Of a DNA stretch of 43,046 nucleotides, positions 33,961 to 40,226 are shown piece by piece. Position 1 is the stretch's first letter, and each line of letters starts with the position of its first letter. A program made the translations under genes and the position numbers. The notes beneath the pieces were generated by a model. It was not told where the DNA came from, ran no database searches, and worked only from the letters and a program-made list of their open reading frames with translations. The stretch comes from a virus: positions 1 to 43,046 of IMG/VR virus record IMGVR_UViG_3300035150_000080; one strand, 5' to 3'.

Positions 33961-34600
33961 TTTTTCCTCCTTCTCCTTCTCCTTCTAATTCTAACTTTGG
34001 ACAGCTTAAATTGTTTCTTACAATTTCAGCATGAACAGCGGCAGCGGTTGATGCGGCAGCGGCAGATGTGGCAGCGGCAGAGGCATAATTAGCTGCATCA
34101 ATTTCAGCGGCGTAAGTATAAGCGGTTGATGCGGCAGCGGCAGATGTGGCAGCGGCAGAGGCATAATTAGCTGCATCAATTTCAGCGGCGTAAGCTGCTG
34201 CATAGGCCGCATAAGCTGCTGCATTAGCAGCGGCAGAAGCCGCTGCATGAGCAGCATAAGCAGAAGCCGAATAAGCAGCTGCTGCAGCATTTATAACGTT
34301 TTCCTTTTCTTTTTCTTTTCCATCTAGCCACTTTTCCGCCGCTTCAATTGCCTTTCGCGGTCTTTCCTCTTCTGCTGGTATATATTTCAAAACCTGTCTG
34401 GCAATTTCTGTAGCTATTTTTACTATTGTTTTGTGCCGATCTTCATCAAGACCGATCCTTGCTGCCAGCCATAAGAGCCAGTCCCCACGAGGACACTTGC
34501 TCCATGCTTCTTCTATGGAGCATATTCCTTCTTCGTCCAGCCATCGAATTGAAGAACTACAAGCATGCAATTCGATTAATCTAGATCGAAATGTTTTCAT
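33941..34600 (-). CDS. Ala-rich immunity-like protein, copy 1
   Basis: Residues 1-100 of this 219-residue protein (FRSRLIELHACSSSIRWLDEE, then CPRGDWLLWLAARIGLDEDR, then EIARQVLKYIPAEEERPRKA) match what I know as the putative immunity protein family, followed as usual by a long Ala-rich helix-forming part (about 103-195) and a conserved end (AEIVRNNLSCPKLELEGEGEGG). A 26-residue unit (EIDAANYASAAATSAAAAST...) is present twice. It overlaps its paralogue upstream by four bases. The family's activity is unknown; the name rests on annotation history. Confidence 0.65.
   Translation of the reverse strand: MKTFRSRLIELHACSSSIRWLDEEGICSIEEAWSKCPRGDWLLWLAARIGLDEDRHKTIVKIATEIARQVLKYIPAEEERPRKAIEAAEKWLDGKEKEKENVINAAAAAYSASAYAAHAAASAAANAAAYAAYAAAYAAEIDAANYASAAATSAAAASTAYTYAAEIDAANYASAAATSAAAASTAAAVHAEIVRNNLSCPKLELEGEGEGGKNVRRRQ
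34043..34194 (-). repeat. 78-bp tandem repeat in the Ala-rich gene
   Basis: Two units of 78 bases start at 34043 and 34121 and are nearly identical, each encoding 26 residues of the Ala-rich region. Shorter GCAGCGGC repeats lie inside. Such repeats can change copy number during replication. Confidence 0.85.
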
Positions 34601-35289
34601 TTTTTTCCTCCTTCTCCTTCTCCTTCTAATTCTAACTTTGGACAGCTTAAGTTACTTCTTACAATTTCTGCATCAGCAGCATCAGCCGCATCAGCAGCCG
34701 CATGAGCACGAGCGGCAGCGGCATCAGAAGCATAAGCAGCAGCAGCTGCTGCATGATAAGAAGCATAAACGGCATCAGAAGAAGCAGCTGCTGCATGATA
34801 AGAAGCATAAACGGCATCAGAAGCTGCGGCAGCAGCCGCATAAGCAGCTGCATCAGCATAAGCAGCGGCATAAGCAGCATCAGAAGCAGAAGAAGAAGCA
34901 TAGACAGAAGCTGCAGCTGCAGCTGCCGCATCAGCAGCATGAGCATGAGCGGTAGCTGCCGCATAAGCGGCATCGGAAGCAGTTATAACATTTTCTATTT
35001 TTTCTTTTCCATCTAGCCACCTTTCTGTCTTTTCAATTGCTATTCTTGGTCTTTCCTCTTCTGCTGGTATATATTTCAAAACCTGTCTGGCAATTTCTGT
35101 AGCTATTTTTACTATTTTTTTATGTCGGTCTTCATTACAACCGACTCTTGCTGCCAGCCATAAGAGCCAGTCCCCACGAGAACACTTGTCCCACGCCTCT
35201 TCTATTGTGCTTATTCCTTCTTCGTCCAACCATCGAATTGCTGACCGACAGGCCCGCAATTCGATTAATCTAGATCGAAATGTTTTCAT
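34597..35289 (-). CDS. Ala-rich immunity-like protein, copy 2
   Basis: This 230-residue paralogue begins at the ATG at 35289 behind AGGAGG. Its first 100 residues are largely identical to copy 1 (FRSRLIELRACRSAIRWLDEEG, RGDWLLWLAARVGCNEDR) and its tail is the same (SCPKLELEGEGEGGK), but the Ala-rich middle (about 108-215) differs, with its own repeat SDAVYASYHAAAA. Gene duplication followed by repeat divergence explains this. The GAAGGAGAAGGAGG codons at its end serve as binding site of the next gene. Confidence 0.65.
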   Translation of the reverse strand: MKTFRSRLIELRACRSAIRWLDEEGISTIEEAWDKCSRGDWLLWLAARVGCNEDRHKKIVKIATEIARQVLKYIPAEEERPRIAIEKTERWLDGKEKIENVITASDAAYAAATAHAHAADAAAAAAASVYASSSASDAAYAAAYADAAAYAAAAAASDAVYASYHAAAASSDAVYASYHAAAAAAYASDAAAARAHAAADAADAADAEIVRSNLSCPKLELEGEGEGGKK

Positions 35290-35300
35290 TTTTTTTCCTC

Positions 35301-35432
35301 CTAAAGAAATATTCCAAAAAATATAAATATTAATAATGTTGCAAATGTCCATGCTAATATCAACACTGCGATATTAACTACTTGCGATTCGCTCACAAAT
35401 AACATTTTCAGTATGTTTATTATTTTTTTCAT
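35301..35432 (-). CDS. 43-residue single-pass membrane peptide
   Basis: The frame begins behind TAGGTAGG (five bases before the ATG) and ends 12 bases before copy 2 of the Ala-rich gene starts. The peptide has a basic start (MKKIINILKM) and a hydrophobic helix (about 19-43, NIAVLILAWTFATLLIFIFF), reaching the C-terminus. Small membrane peptides beside immunity-like genes can be holins, toxins or exclusion factors; none is proven here. Confidence 0.55.
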   Translation of the reverse strand: MKKIINILKMLFVSESQVVNIAVLILAWTFATLLIFIFFGIFL

Positions 35433-35456
35433 TTTCCTACCTAATCATTTGCACGA

Positions 35457-36962
35457 TCATCTTAATAGTTTTTTGAAGTCGTATTCATTCATCATTTTAA
35501 TCAATTCAGGAATTTTTGACAGCACGTGATACGATATACATGCTATCCTTCCAAGTTCTTCAGTATATTCTTCTGTATATCTCTTTTCTATTTTCTCCGT
35601 GAATCTCAACAGGGAAAATTTATTTATGAATTCCATCGTTCCAAATTTGCAGTTGCCTGCATTAATACTGTCAACTACATATAGCTTTTTTGGATTATTC
35701 ACTAAAATCTTCATAACATCAATTATTTTTTTTTCATTATTTTTGTACCACCTAACGGAATGGGAAAAATCCCTTCTTTCTTTACTATCGCACCCTGACT
35801 TTATTTGCTTAACATAATAGGATTTATTAGTAAAAAAATTAAATGTAGGATACATATCTTCATAACTAACAAAATTAGTTACTTCAAAATACGTCTTGTA
35901 CTCTTCATGGATGGTATATTTTTCCCTCCTTTCTCGTTCGGCAATAACAACCGTCATGTTACTTAACTTTTTCCATGCCATCACGAATCCGTCCACATGA
36001 TTTTCAACATGCCATCCTTTCGTTAAGGCATAATTAATTATATCGACAGAATATAGATTATCAAAAAGATTCGTTACCAATCCATACCTATCTATTCCTA
36101 TATATTTAACCTCATGTCTATTATTATTATAGAAATGCATTTCTTCATTAAGCTTTCCAACTCTTAATTTATCAAAAATTATGCTGCCAGTTTTGCTGGC
36201 AACCATTTCAAATTCATAATCAGAAGGCCTTTTCAACGGCTTAAATGCAACCATACCAGGATACTTGTACTTCATTATATTAATTATTACTCTTGTATAA
36301 TTTATCCCGGTACTATATCCAGTTAAGTTGTTTATTTTTATCGTTATTTCATTCTCTTTGATTATATAATTACTTACACCTTCCTGGTTACTTTCAAGCG
36401 TACATGTATTGAAGCTGTACCTATATGAATATTTGCACGTTTTTTCTTCCTGGTTATGGTCTATTCTGTAATGTTTATAACATTCGTCGGTTAAATCGTA
36501 ATCAATATTTTCGTCATAATTTTCTACCTGATTAATAAAAAAAATATTAATCAGCCACTCTCCGCATTCTGACATTGTTACTGTTCCAGTACACGATACG
36601 GTCATGCACATCAAGTCAGGCAATTCGTCGTCGTCGTATACCTCGGTGTAATCATTTTCCTTCGCTACTTCACAGAAAAGGAAAAATGGTGTTGCGAAGT
36701 CATTGCGTTCGTCGATATATACATCGCCATTCTTGTTAAAGCGTCCGCAAAGCATGATTGTATCAGCTTTGCGCTTTTCAATGTACCCGTCTACCGTCTT
36801 AGCACTTACTGACGTGTGATAGTGTCTACCGCCATAATTCTTGTGTATCTCCTCTCTTTCTTCATCAATCATATAATACAGGAATTTGTTTTTCAAGAAA
36901 TCATAAATAATGCTATTGTTGGGCACGCTATTCTTGCATGCACTTAATTCGATTTTATTCAT
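35457..36962 (-). CDS. Large protein of unknown function in the accessory island
   Basis: The ATG at 36962 follows AAAGGAGG; an upstream start at 36995 is unlikely. The 501-residue product is the largest of the island. I recognise no family. It contains several Cys, many Tyr and Asn, an N-terminal alpha/beta part with GRHYHTSVSAKTVDGYIEKR (about 45-64), a polar middle, and a helical C-terminus with LGRIACISYHVLSKIPELIKM (about 470-490). No signal peptide or membrane segment. It lies between the 35-bp inverted repeat and the small membrane peptide gene. Confidence 0.7.
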   Translation of the reverse strand: MNKIELSACKNSVPNNSIIYDFLKNKFLYYMIDEEREEIHKNYGGRHYHTSVSAKTVDGYIEKRKADTIMLCGRFNKNGDVYIDERNDFATPFFLFCEVAKENDYTEVYDDDELPDLMCMTVSCTGTVTMSECGEWLINIFFINQVENYDENIDYDLTDECYKHYRIDHNQEEKTCKYSYRYSFNTCTLESNQEGVSNYIIKENEITIKINNLTGYSTGINYTRVIINIMKYKYPGMVAFKPLKRPSDYEFEMVASKTGSIIFDKLRVGKLNEEMHFYNNNRHEVKYIGIDRYGLVTNLFDNLYSVDIINYALTKGWHVENHVDGFVMAWKKLSNMTVVIAERERREKYTIHEEYKTYFEVTNFVSYEDMYPTFNFFTNKSYYVKQIKSGCDSKERRDFSHSVRWYKNNEKKIIDVMKILVNNPKKLYVVDSINAGNCKFGTMEFINKFSLLRFTEKIEKRYTEEYTEELGRIACISYHVLSKIPELIKMMNEYDFKKLLR

Positions 36963-37055
36963 AATTTCCTCCTTTTTTATCTTTATCCTTTCCATCTCCC
37001 GCCTAATATAAACATATAGAATATATTAATTACACATAACGTAATGAGAGCTTCG

Positions 37056-37158
37056 GTATTGATTTATGACTGCCATCAGGAACAGGAACAGAAAAAGATA
37101 AATCTAAACGGAGGTAAAAAAAATGTTCCTGTTCCTGATGGCAGTCATAAATCAATAC
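37056..37158. repeat. 35-bp perfect inverted repeat with a 33-base loop
   Basis: Arms 37056-37090 and 37124-37158 are exact reverse complements (GATTTATGACTGCCATCAGG lies within the left arm). The loop contains, on the plus strand, AACGGAGGTAAAAAAAATG: the same ribosome binding sequence found before several minus-strand genes, but reversed. An ATG at 37123 would start a 14-codon frame. The stop codon of the 92-residue gene (37152) lies in the right arm. The remainder of the 189-bp gap to 36963 shows only the binding site of the next gene. Confidence 0.9.
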
Positions 37159-37430
37159 ACTTCGTAATAGTCGATCCTACCTGGTGTTATAGACATTTCA
37201 TTATGTACGGCTATCATCATATCAGTCCCAGGTATCATTGCGTACGCAATATCAGGCAATAATACATTCTTACCATCAACTTTCAGCATAGTAATGTTCC
37301 AGAAACATTTACCTCTATCACAAGTATGGAATAGAAATTCAATGTTATCCATCTTATTTTCAATTTCTATGCATTTTGTGAAAGATAGGACATCCTTTAT
37401 TTTTTTTAATTGCTCGTAGTTCATACCCAT
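37152..37430 (-). CDS. Small protein of unknown function
   Basis: The 92-residue product starts behind TAGGAGA. It has an N-terminal helix (YEQLKKIKDVLSFTKCIEI) and then a beta-rich part (IEFLFHTC, CFWNITMLKVDGKNVLL, MMIAVHNEMSIT). No family recognised. It lies directly downstream of the Cys-rich double-glycine peptide gene, 11 bases apart, so a functional link (immunity, carrier or modification partner) is conceivable but only positional. Its stop lies inside a 35-bp inverted repeat. Confidence 0.6.
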   Translation of the reverse strand: MGMNYEQLKKIKDVLSFTKCIEIENKMDNIEFLFHTCDRGKCFWNITMLKVDGKNVLLPDIAYAMIPGTDMMIAVHNEMSITPGRIDYYEVY

Positions 37431-37441
37431 TTTTTTATCTC

Positions 37442-37636
37442 CTACCTACAAGGTACGACGGTATACGTCGCAGGTATACAAGTCGTATCAATGCTACAGT
37501 AACTGTCTACGCACCTTGTTTCGCACTCAGACAGACCGCGTAGCGTCCTACCTCCGTGGACTTTTTCCTGTTCGTTTCTACCTATAGCATTAGTATTGAA
37601 GTCTACTATAGTGGTTTTTGTAAATTTTAATTTCAT
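37442..37636 (-). CDS. Double-glycine leader peptide, RiPP-like precursor with Cys-rich core
   Basis: The 64-residue product starts behind TTAAGGAGA. The first 29 residues look like a peptide leader: MKLKFTKTTIVDFN, a polar helix, then KVHGG (Gly28-Gly29), the site cut by C39-peptidase transporters. The 35-residue core holds Cys at 38, 42, 47, 53 and 63 and about nine Ser/Thr, ending in VPCR. The leader style (KLK..KTTI..F...GG) is that of the TIGR04149-like natural product precursors known mainly from Bacteroidota. No lanthionine synthetase, radical SAM enzyme or transporter is encoded in the phage, so maturation would need host enzymes. A disulfide-bonded secreted peptide is the alternative. 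Confidence 0.55.
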   Translation of the reverse strand: MKLKFTKTTIVDFNTNAIGRNEQEKVHGGRTLRGLSECETRCVDSYCSIDTTCIPATYTVVPCR

Positions 37637-37666
37637 TTTTTTTTCTCCTTAATTTTCTTTTTCAAT

Positions 37667-38071
37667 TTAGGGTAGATAAAGTCTGCCTTGATTAGGCAAG
37701 TCAGACAACTCATTTAACAATCTCCTCTTCTCATTAATGCACTCATTTTTTGCCCCAATGTACTTTACAACAAAATATCCGTATCCATTTGATTTGTGAT
37801 ACAGCGATGAAAATCTTTTATAGGAAAGTATACTGTACAATACACCACTCCTATTCTGTATTAAAAAATAGGAACTTTCCCACTTGCGAGGTTCAAAAAA
37901 AGCATTTGTCGTTTCGTTCATAATAAATTTTGACGCCACCAGGTAATTGGCGTCAAAAATTTTCCTGTTATAATTAACGTTTATACCGTCAAACTCAACT
38001 TTGACTTCAACGTTGAACGTTGGCGGAATGAATCCATTTGGTATCAATTTTAATTTCTTTAGATTGTTCAC
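37667..38071 (-). CDS. Unknown protein coupled to the ART-like gene
   Basis: The GTG at 38071 overlaps the stop of the upstream gene (GTGA) and has AGGAGG before it, a better start than the TTG at 38095. The product has 134 residues with a beta-rich first half (TFNVEVKVEFDGINVNYNRKIF) and a helical end (NECINEKRRLLNELSDL). No family recognised. Tight coupling to the ADP-ribosyltransferase-like gene suggests a partner, for example a second domain or an inhibitor. Confidence 0.6.
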   Translation of the reverse strand: MNNLKKLKLIPNGFIPPTFNVEVKVEFDGINVNYNRKIFDANYLVASKFIMNETTNAFFEPRKWESSYFLIQNRSGVLYSILSYKRFSSLYHKSNGYGYFVVKYIGAKNECINEKRRLLNELSDLPNQGRLYLP

Positions 38072-38361
38072 TTTACCTCCTCTATGAATCCCCAATCACA
38101 GCAGTATACACTGCTACCATGTAATTCATTAATCACTTCTGTTTTGGACATGGGAATTACCCTGTATATTACAGGTTTCCCTCCAAATCTGCTAACGGAA
38201 CGTCCGGCGTATATTTTCGCCGATCGTATATCTGTTGTAAAGAAAACCTTATTCAGGTTCTTCTTTCTACCAGACTCCTGTATTACCCCAGTTTCGGTTG
38301 GTGGCAGGAGCATATAGCTATATCTAGAAATAACAGCACTTGACGTTCCGTGGTAATACAT
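38068..38361 (-). CDS. Small ADP-ribosyltransferase-like protein
   Basis: From ATG 38361 (CGGAG upstream) the protein has 97 residues. MYYHGTSS at the start, KVFFTTDIRSAKIYAGRS (38-55) and GGKPVIYRVIP (60-70) match the ADP-ribosyltransferase fold in its small Arr-like form: His4 in YHGT, then a strand-helix with Tyr51, then the v-Y-x-V strand. Such proteins move ADP-ribose from NAD to proteins, RNA or antibiotics. Phages use ARTs to modify host RNA polymerase or ribosomes. A third catalytic residue cannot be assigned with confidence. Confidence 0.5.
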   Translation of the reverse strand: MYYHGTSSAVISRYSYMLLPPTETGVIQESGRKKNLNKVFFTTDIRSAKIYAGRSVSRFGGKPVIYRVIPMSKTEVINELHGSSVYCCDWGFIEEVK

Positions 38362-38381
38362 TTTTGTCTCCGTTAAGTATA

Positions 38382-38416
38382 GTAGTTGAAGGCCCCACCA
38401 TGGGGCCAACAACTAC
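38382..38416. other. GC-rich intergenic hairpin
   Basis: GTAGTTG (38382-38388) pairs with CAACTAC (38410-38416) and GGCCCCA (38391-38397) with TGGGGCC (38401-38407) around a CCA loop. It fills the gap between two minus-strand genes. No T-run follows, so it is more likely an RNA-processing or stabilising stem than a strong terminator. Confidence 0.65.
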
Positions 38417-38422
38417 AACTTC

Positions 38423-38800
38423 TCAACTTCCTAACTTCTCTTTCCTGATTGATACTCTCAAGACATTTTCGATTATATCTTGCAGAACATAAACTTCAGC
38501 CCCGCAACAACAGTGAAATCGAACAAATCTAATTCCAGACTCTGTTTCGCCTCTATGTGACTCTTCCGCAATGAACGGGAGAGTCACATCATTCCTGTCA
38601 TTCCAGACAGTGAATCCCTCTGGTGTGTAAATAAAGCAGTCATGATTCACTTCAAAATTAATTTGGAATGAACTGTTTTTTAAATCGGCGCTATAATTGA
38701 CAATCGGAATAATTCCAATCGATTTTAGCGGCTCGTAGATTTTTTCAACAAAATCAAAGCCTGATTTGATTTTGTTTTCCGTTGTTTCTGTTTTACTCAT
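38423..38800 (-). CDS. Unknown protein in a repeated-leader cassette
   Basis: The ATG at 38800 has ACGGAGG in front, matching the leader used by two other cassettes; an in-frame ATG at 38833 belongs to the conserved leader itself. The 125-residue product has a helical N-terminus (SGFDFVEKIYEPLKSIG), a beta-rich middle (FQINFEVNHDCFIYTPEGFTVW) and an HCCCGAE group near residues 97-103 that could bind metal. No family recognised. Confidence 0.6.
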   Translation of the reverse strand: MSKTETTENKIKSGFDFVEKIYEPLKSIGIIPIVNYSADLKNSSFQINFEVNHDCFIYTPEGFTVWNDRNDVTLPFIAEESHRGETESGIRFVRFHCCCGAEVYVLQDIIENVLRVSIRKEKLGS

Positions 38801-38868
38801 ATTTTTTACCTCCGTTTTTTTTAATTTACTCATTGCAGCCTACTGGCTGATAACCAATAGGCTGAATC
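38801..38868 (-). promoter_or_regulatory. Cassette leader 1: hairpin plus conserved binding site
   Basis: Hairpin 38836-38864 (CAGCCTA/TAGGCTG with one mismatch, then TGG/CCA) is followed on the minus strand by AATGAGTAA, an A-run and CGGAGG. The same layout stands before two other genes (40949-41022 and 41404-41477). Here the mini-frame that begins at ATGAGT runs into the gene instead of stopping. Confidence 0.65.
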
Positions 38869-38878
38869 AATAAATTAA

Positions 38879-39448
38879 CTAATGTAAAATGTAATCTACG
38901 ATTACACCTTGTCCAACAAATCCAAGATTTATCATTTTTTTCGTTTCTTCCAGCAAGTTTTCCTTTCTTACTGTCTGACCCCATATCCAATTGCCTCCTC
39001 TTTGTTCCTGACAACCATGAAAATCAAAGGCAAATGATTGCTGTCCGCAGATTTGATCATCATCATCCCATCCTAACACAAATACCGTGTCAGAGGGAAG
39101 ATTATTGAAACTTTCCCTGGTGATTGAATTGTTATCAGGGAAAAACCCATAATTTTTCCCTGACCTACCATATGTATATCCATCAGGGCATACTTCAGAA
39201 AGGATAATGTCTAAGTATGCAATTTTCTGTGTTTCAGCGTACTTTTCCCTTGCCAGCAATTCAATTTCATTATAGATGTCTATAATCGAATTTAATCCGA
39301 TTTTGATATCCAGCATGTCTACGATGAATGAAAGTTGATCAAAGAGGGTATTCAAAACAACCGGCCCTCCTTTTGCCAATTTAATAACTTTTGCCTTTGC
39401 CTTTTCCTGTACTTCACTGCTAACAATAATTTCACCACATCTAATCAT
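38879..39448 (-). CDS. Unknown 189-residue protein
   Basis: CGGAGG precedes the ATG, and a promoter copy lies about 57 bases further upstream. The N-terminal half is helical (VQEKAKAKVIKLAKGGPVV, LNSIIDIYNEIELLAREKY); the second half has Gly/Asp/Trp-rich stretches (VFVLGWDDDDQICGQQSFAF, GGNWIWGQ). That second half recalls small surface-exposed beta domains, but I cannot name the family. It is the first gene of its transcription unit. Confidence 0.65.
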   Translation of the reverse strand: MIRCGEIIVSSEVQEKAKAKVIKLAKGGPVVLNTLFDQLSFIVDMLDIKIGLNSIIDIYNEIELLAREKYAETQKIAYLDIILSEVCPDGYTYGRSGKNYGFFPDNNSITRESFNNLPSDTVFVLGWDDDDQICGQQSFAFDFHGCQEQRGGNWIWGQTVRKENLLEETKKMINLGFVGQGVIVDYILH

Positions 39449-39504
39449 AATTTCCTCCGTTTTTTTTGTTAACCCCTGACTCCCGGCCAGGGTGTTACAC
39501 TATT

Positions 39505-39533
39505 AATATAGTATAATTTTTTCTATTTGTCAA
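39505..39533 (-). promoter_or_regulatory. Strong promoter, copy 1 of a duplicated 56-bp element
   Basis: On the minus strand TTGACA (39528-39533), 17 bases and TATATT (39505-39510). The region 39507-39562 is identical to 41882-41937. It drives the gene starting at 39448. Confidence 0.8.
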
Positions 39534-39562
39534 CTTTTTTTTTATTTTTTGCATAAAAAATA
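39507..39562 (-). repeat. 56-bp direct repeat carrying a promoter, copy 1
   Basis: All 56 bases recur at 41882-41937 without change. Besides the -35 and most of the spacer, the repeat contains the A/T-rich tract upstream (an UP-element-like region). Duplication of a promoter cassette is the simplest explanation. Confidence 0.9.
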
Positions 39563-39575
39563 ATTTTTCTTGTAT

Positions 39576-39605
39576 AAAAAACCGGTACCGGGTTGAAGCA
39601 CCCGG
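39576..39605 (-). terminator. Intrinsic terminator on the minus strand
   Basis: CCGGGT (39588-39593) and ACCCGG (39600-39605) form a stem with a six-base loop; on the minus strand a run of six T residues follows within six bases (39576-39581). It ends the transcript coming from the sigma-like gene and isolates promoter copy 1. Confidence 0.65.
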
Positions 39606-39701
39606 CTTTATGGGGATAGGAACCCACGCGCCCCCGGCCAGGCGCAACGGTGAGGTGACTGAACCCGTCACGGAGGTGAAACGAAAAAGAATGCGTTCTA
39701 A
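39576..39701 (-). ncRNA. GC-rich hairpin-dense element, possible structured RNA
   Basis: In an otherwise AT-rich island these 126 bases are GC-rich. They contain three stems: GTGAC/GTCAC (39655-39659, 39667-39671), GCGCC/GGCGC (39628-39632, 39641-39645) and the terminator stem. Strand is assigned because the terminator faces the minus direction. A 60-residue frame (39523-39705) crosses it, but its composition and its run through the promoter make coding unlikely. No known RNA family is recognised. It could be an independent small RNA or a 3' UTR. Confidence 0.35.
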
Positions 39702-40118
39702 TCATTTTTTAATAAGCAGCAATTCTGCTTTTTTTATAATTTTTGATTGGTATTTATATTTACCAGTCATGGTCATAATTACATATTTTCCTATACCATA
39801 TATATATAGGAATTTCTCGTTTTCAGGAAGATAATCATACTTGCCATGCAGTTCCCATGCCCTCACAAGTATTTCTTGTTTTACATCGCTAAAATCATAC
39901 TCTAATGGAAGAGAAATTTTCATCTCTCTAAAATATCTATATATTAAAATATTTGTGACTCTATTTATTATATTTATAGGCAATGCGTTTTCAGAAAAAC
40001 ACATCTCTTTATCTTTTACGCAAATATATCCTCTTTTCTTTGCCCTCCATCTTGTTGTGCGTGAAGATTTTTTTAATGCTTCATTCCAGCCTTCGCCTCC
40101 GGCTTTTATTTTTATCAT
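39702..40118 (-). CDS. Sigma-region-2-like small protein
   Basis: The 138-residue product starts behind AGAGGT. Residues about 80-130 (DFSDVKQEILVRAWELHGKYDYLPE, then FLYIYGIGKYVIMTM) resemble the sigma-70 region 2 pattern D-x-x-Q-E-x-x-x-x-x-W, which contacts core RNA polymerase. No region 4 is present. It could be a truncated sigma, an anti-host factor or a phage transcription modulator. The N-terminus is basic (WNEALKKSSRTTRWRAKKRG). Similarity is short, so confidence is limited. Confidence 0.45.
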   Translation of the reverse strand: MIKIKAGGEGWNEALKKSSRTTRWRAKKRGYICVKDKEMCFSENALPINIINRVTNILIYRYFREMKISLPLEYDFSDVKQEILVRAWELHGKYDYLPENEKFLYIYGIGKYVIMTMTGKYKYQSKIIKKAELLLIKK

Positions 40119-40149
40119 ATTAACCTCTATTATTTCAAAACATCCTGAT

Positions 40150-40194
40150 GTCTTGACGTGTAGTCCTAACTATCAATATATTACACGTCAAGAC
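40150..40194. promoter_or_regulatory. 13-bp inverted repeat, possible operator
   Basis: GTCTTGACGTGTA (40150-40162) and its exact reverse complement (40182-40194) enclose 19 bases. Each arm contains a TTGACG, and CCTGA/TCAGG extend the symmetry outside. It lies in the 108-bp gap upstream of the sigma-like gene. No clear -10 is present, so an operator or an mRNA stem are the options. Confidence 0.55.
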
Positions 40195-40226
40195 TTAATG
40201 CCTTCAGGTAGGCAATAGTTCAATTG

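Noticed and set aside
34431-35016. Plus-strand frames through the Ala-rich genes (His/Gln- or Ser-rich products)
   Set aside because: They are frame shadows of GC-rich Ala-codon repeats, with low-complexity products and no ribosome binding sites.
37044-37262. 72-residue plus-strand frame through the 35-bp inverted repeat
   Set aside because: No binding site at its start and antisense to the end of a supported gene; the only good plus-strand site is in the loop, before a 14-codon frame.
38826-39014. 62-residue minus-strand frame
   Set aside because: Overlaps the 189-residue gene in another frame and lacks a start signal.
39608-39625. tRNA T-arm-like GGGTTCCTATCCC on the minus strand
   Set aside because: The loop does not fit TTCRANY and there is no matching acceptor or anticodon arm.
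39523-39705. 60-residue minus-strand frame in an ATGA overlap with the sigma-like gene
   Set aside because: It runs through the GC-rich hairpins, the terminator and into promoter copy 1; its composition is unlike neighbouring proteins. Kept only as an alternative in the ncRNA entry.
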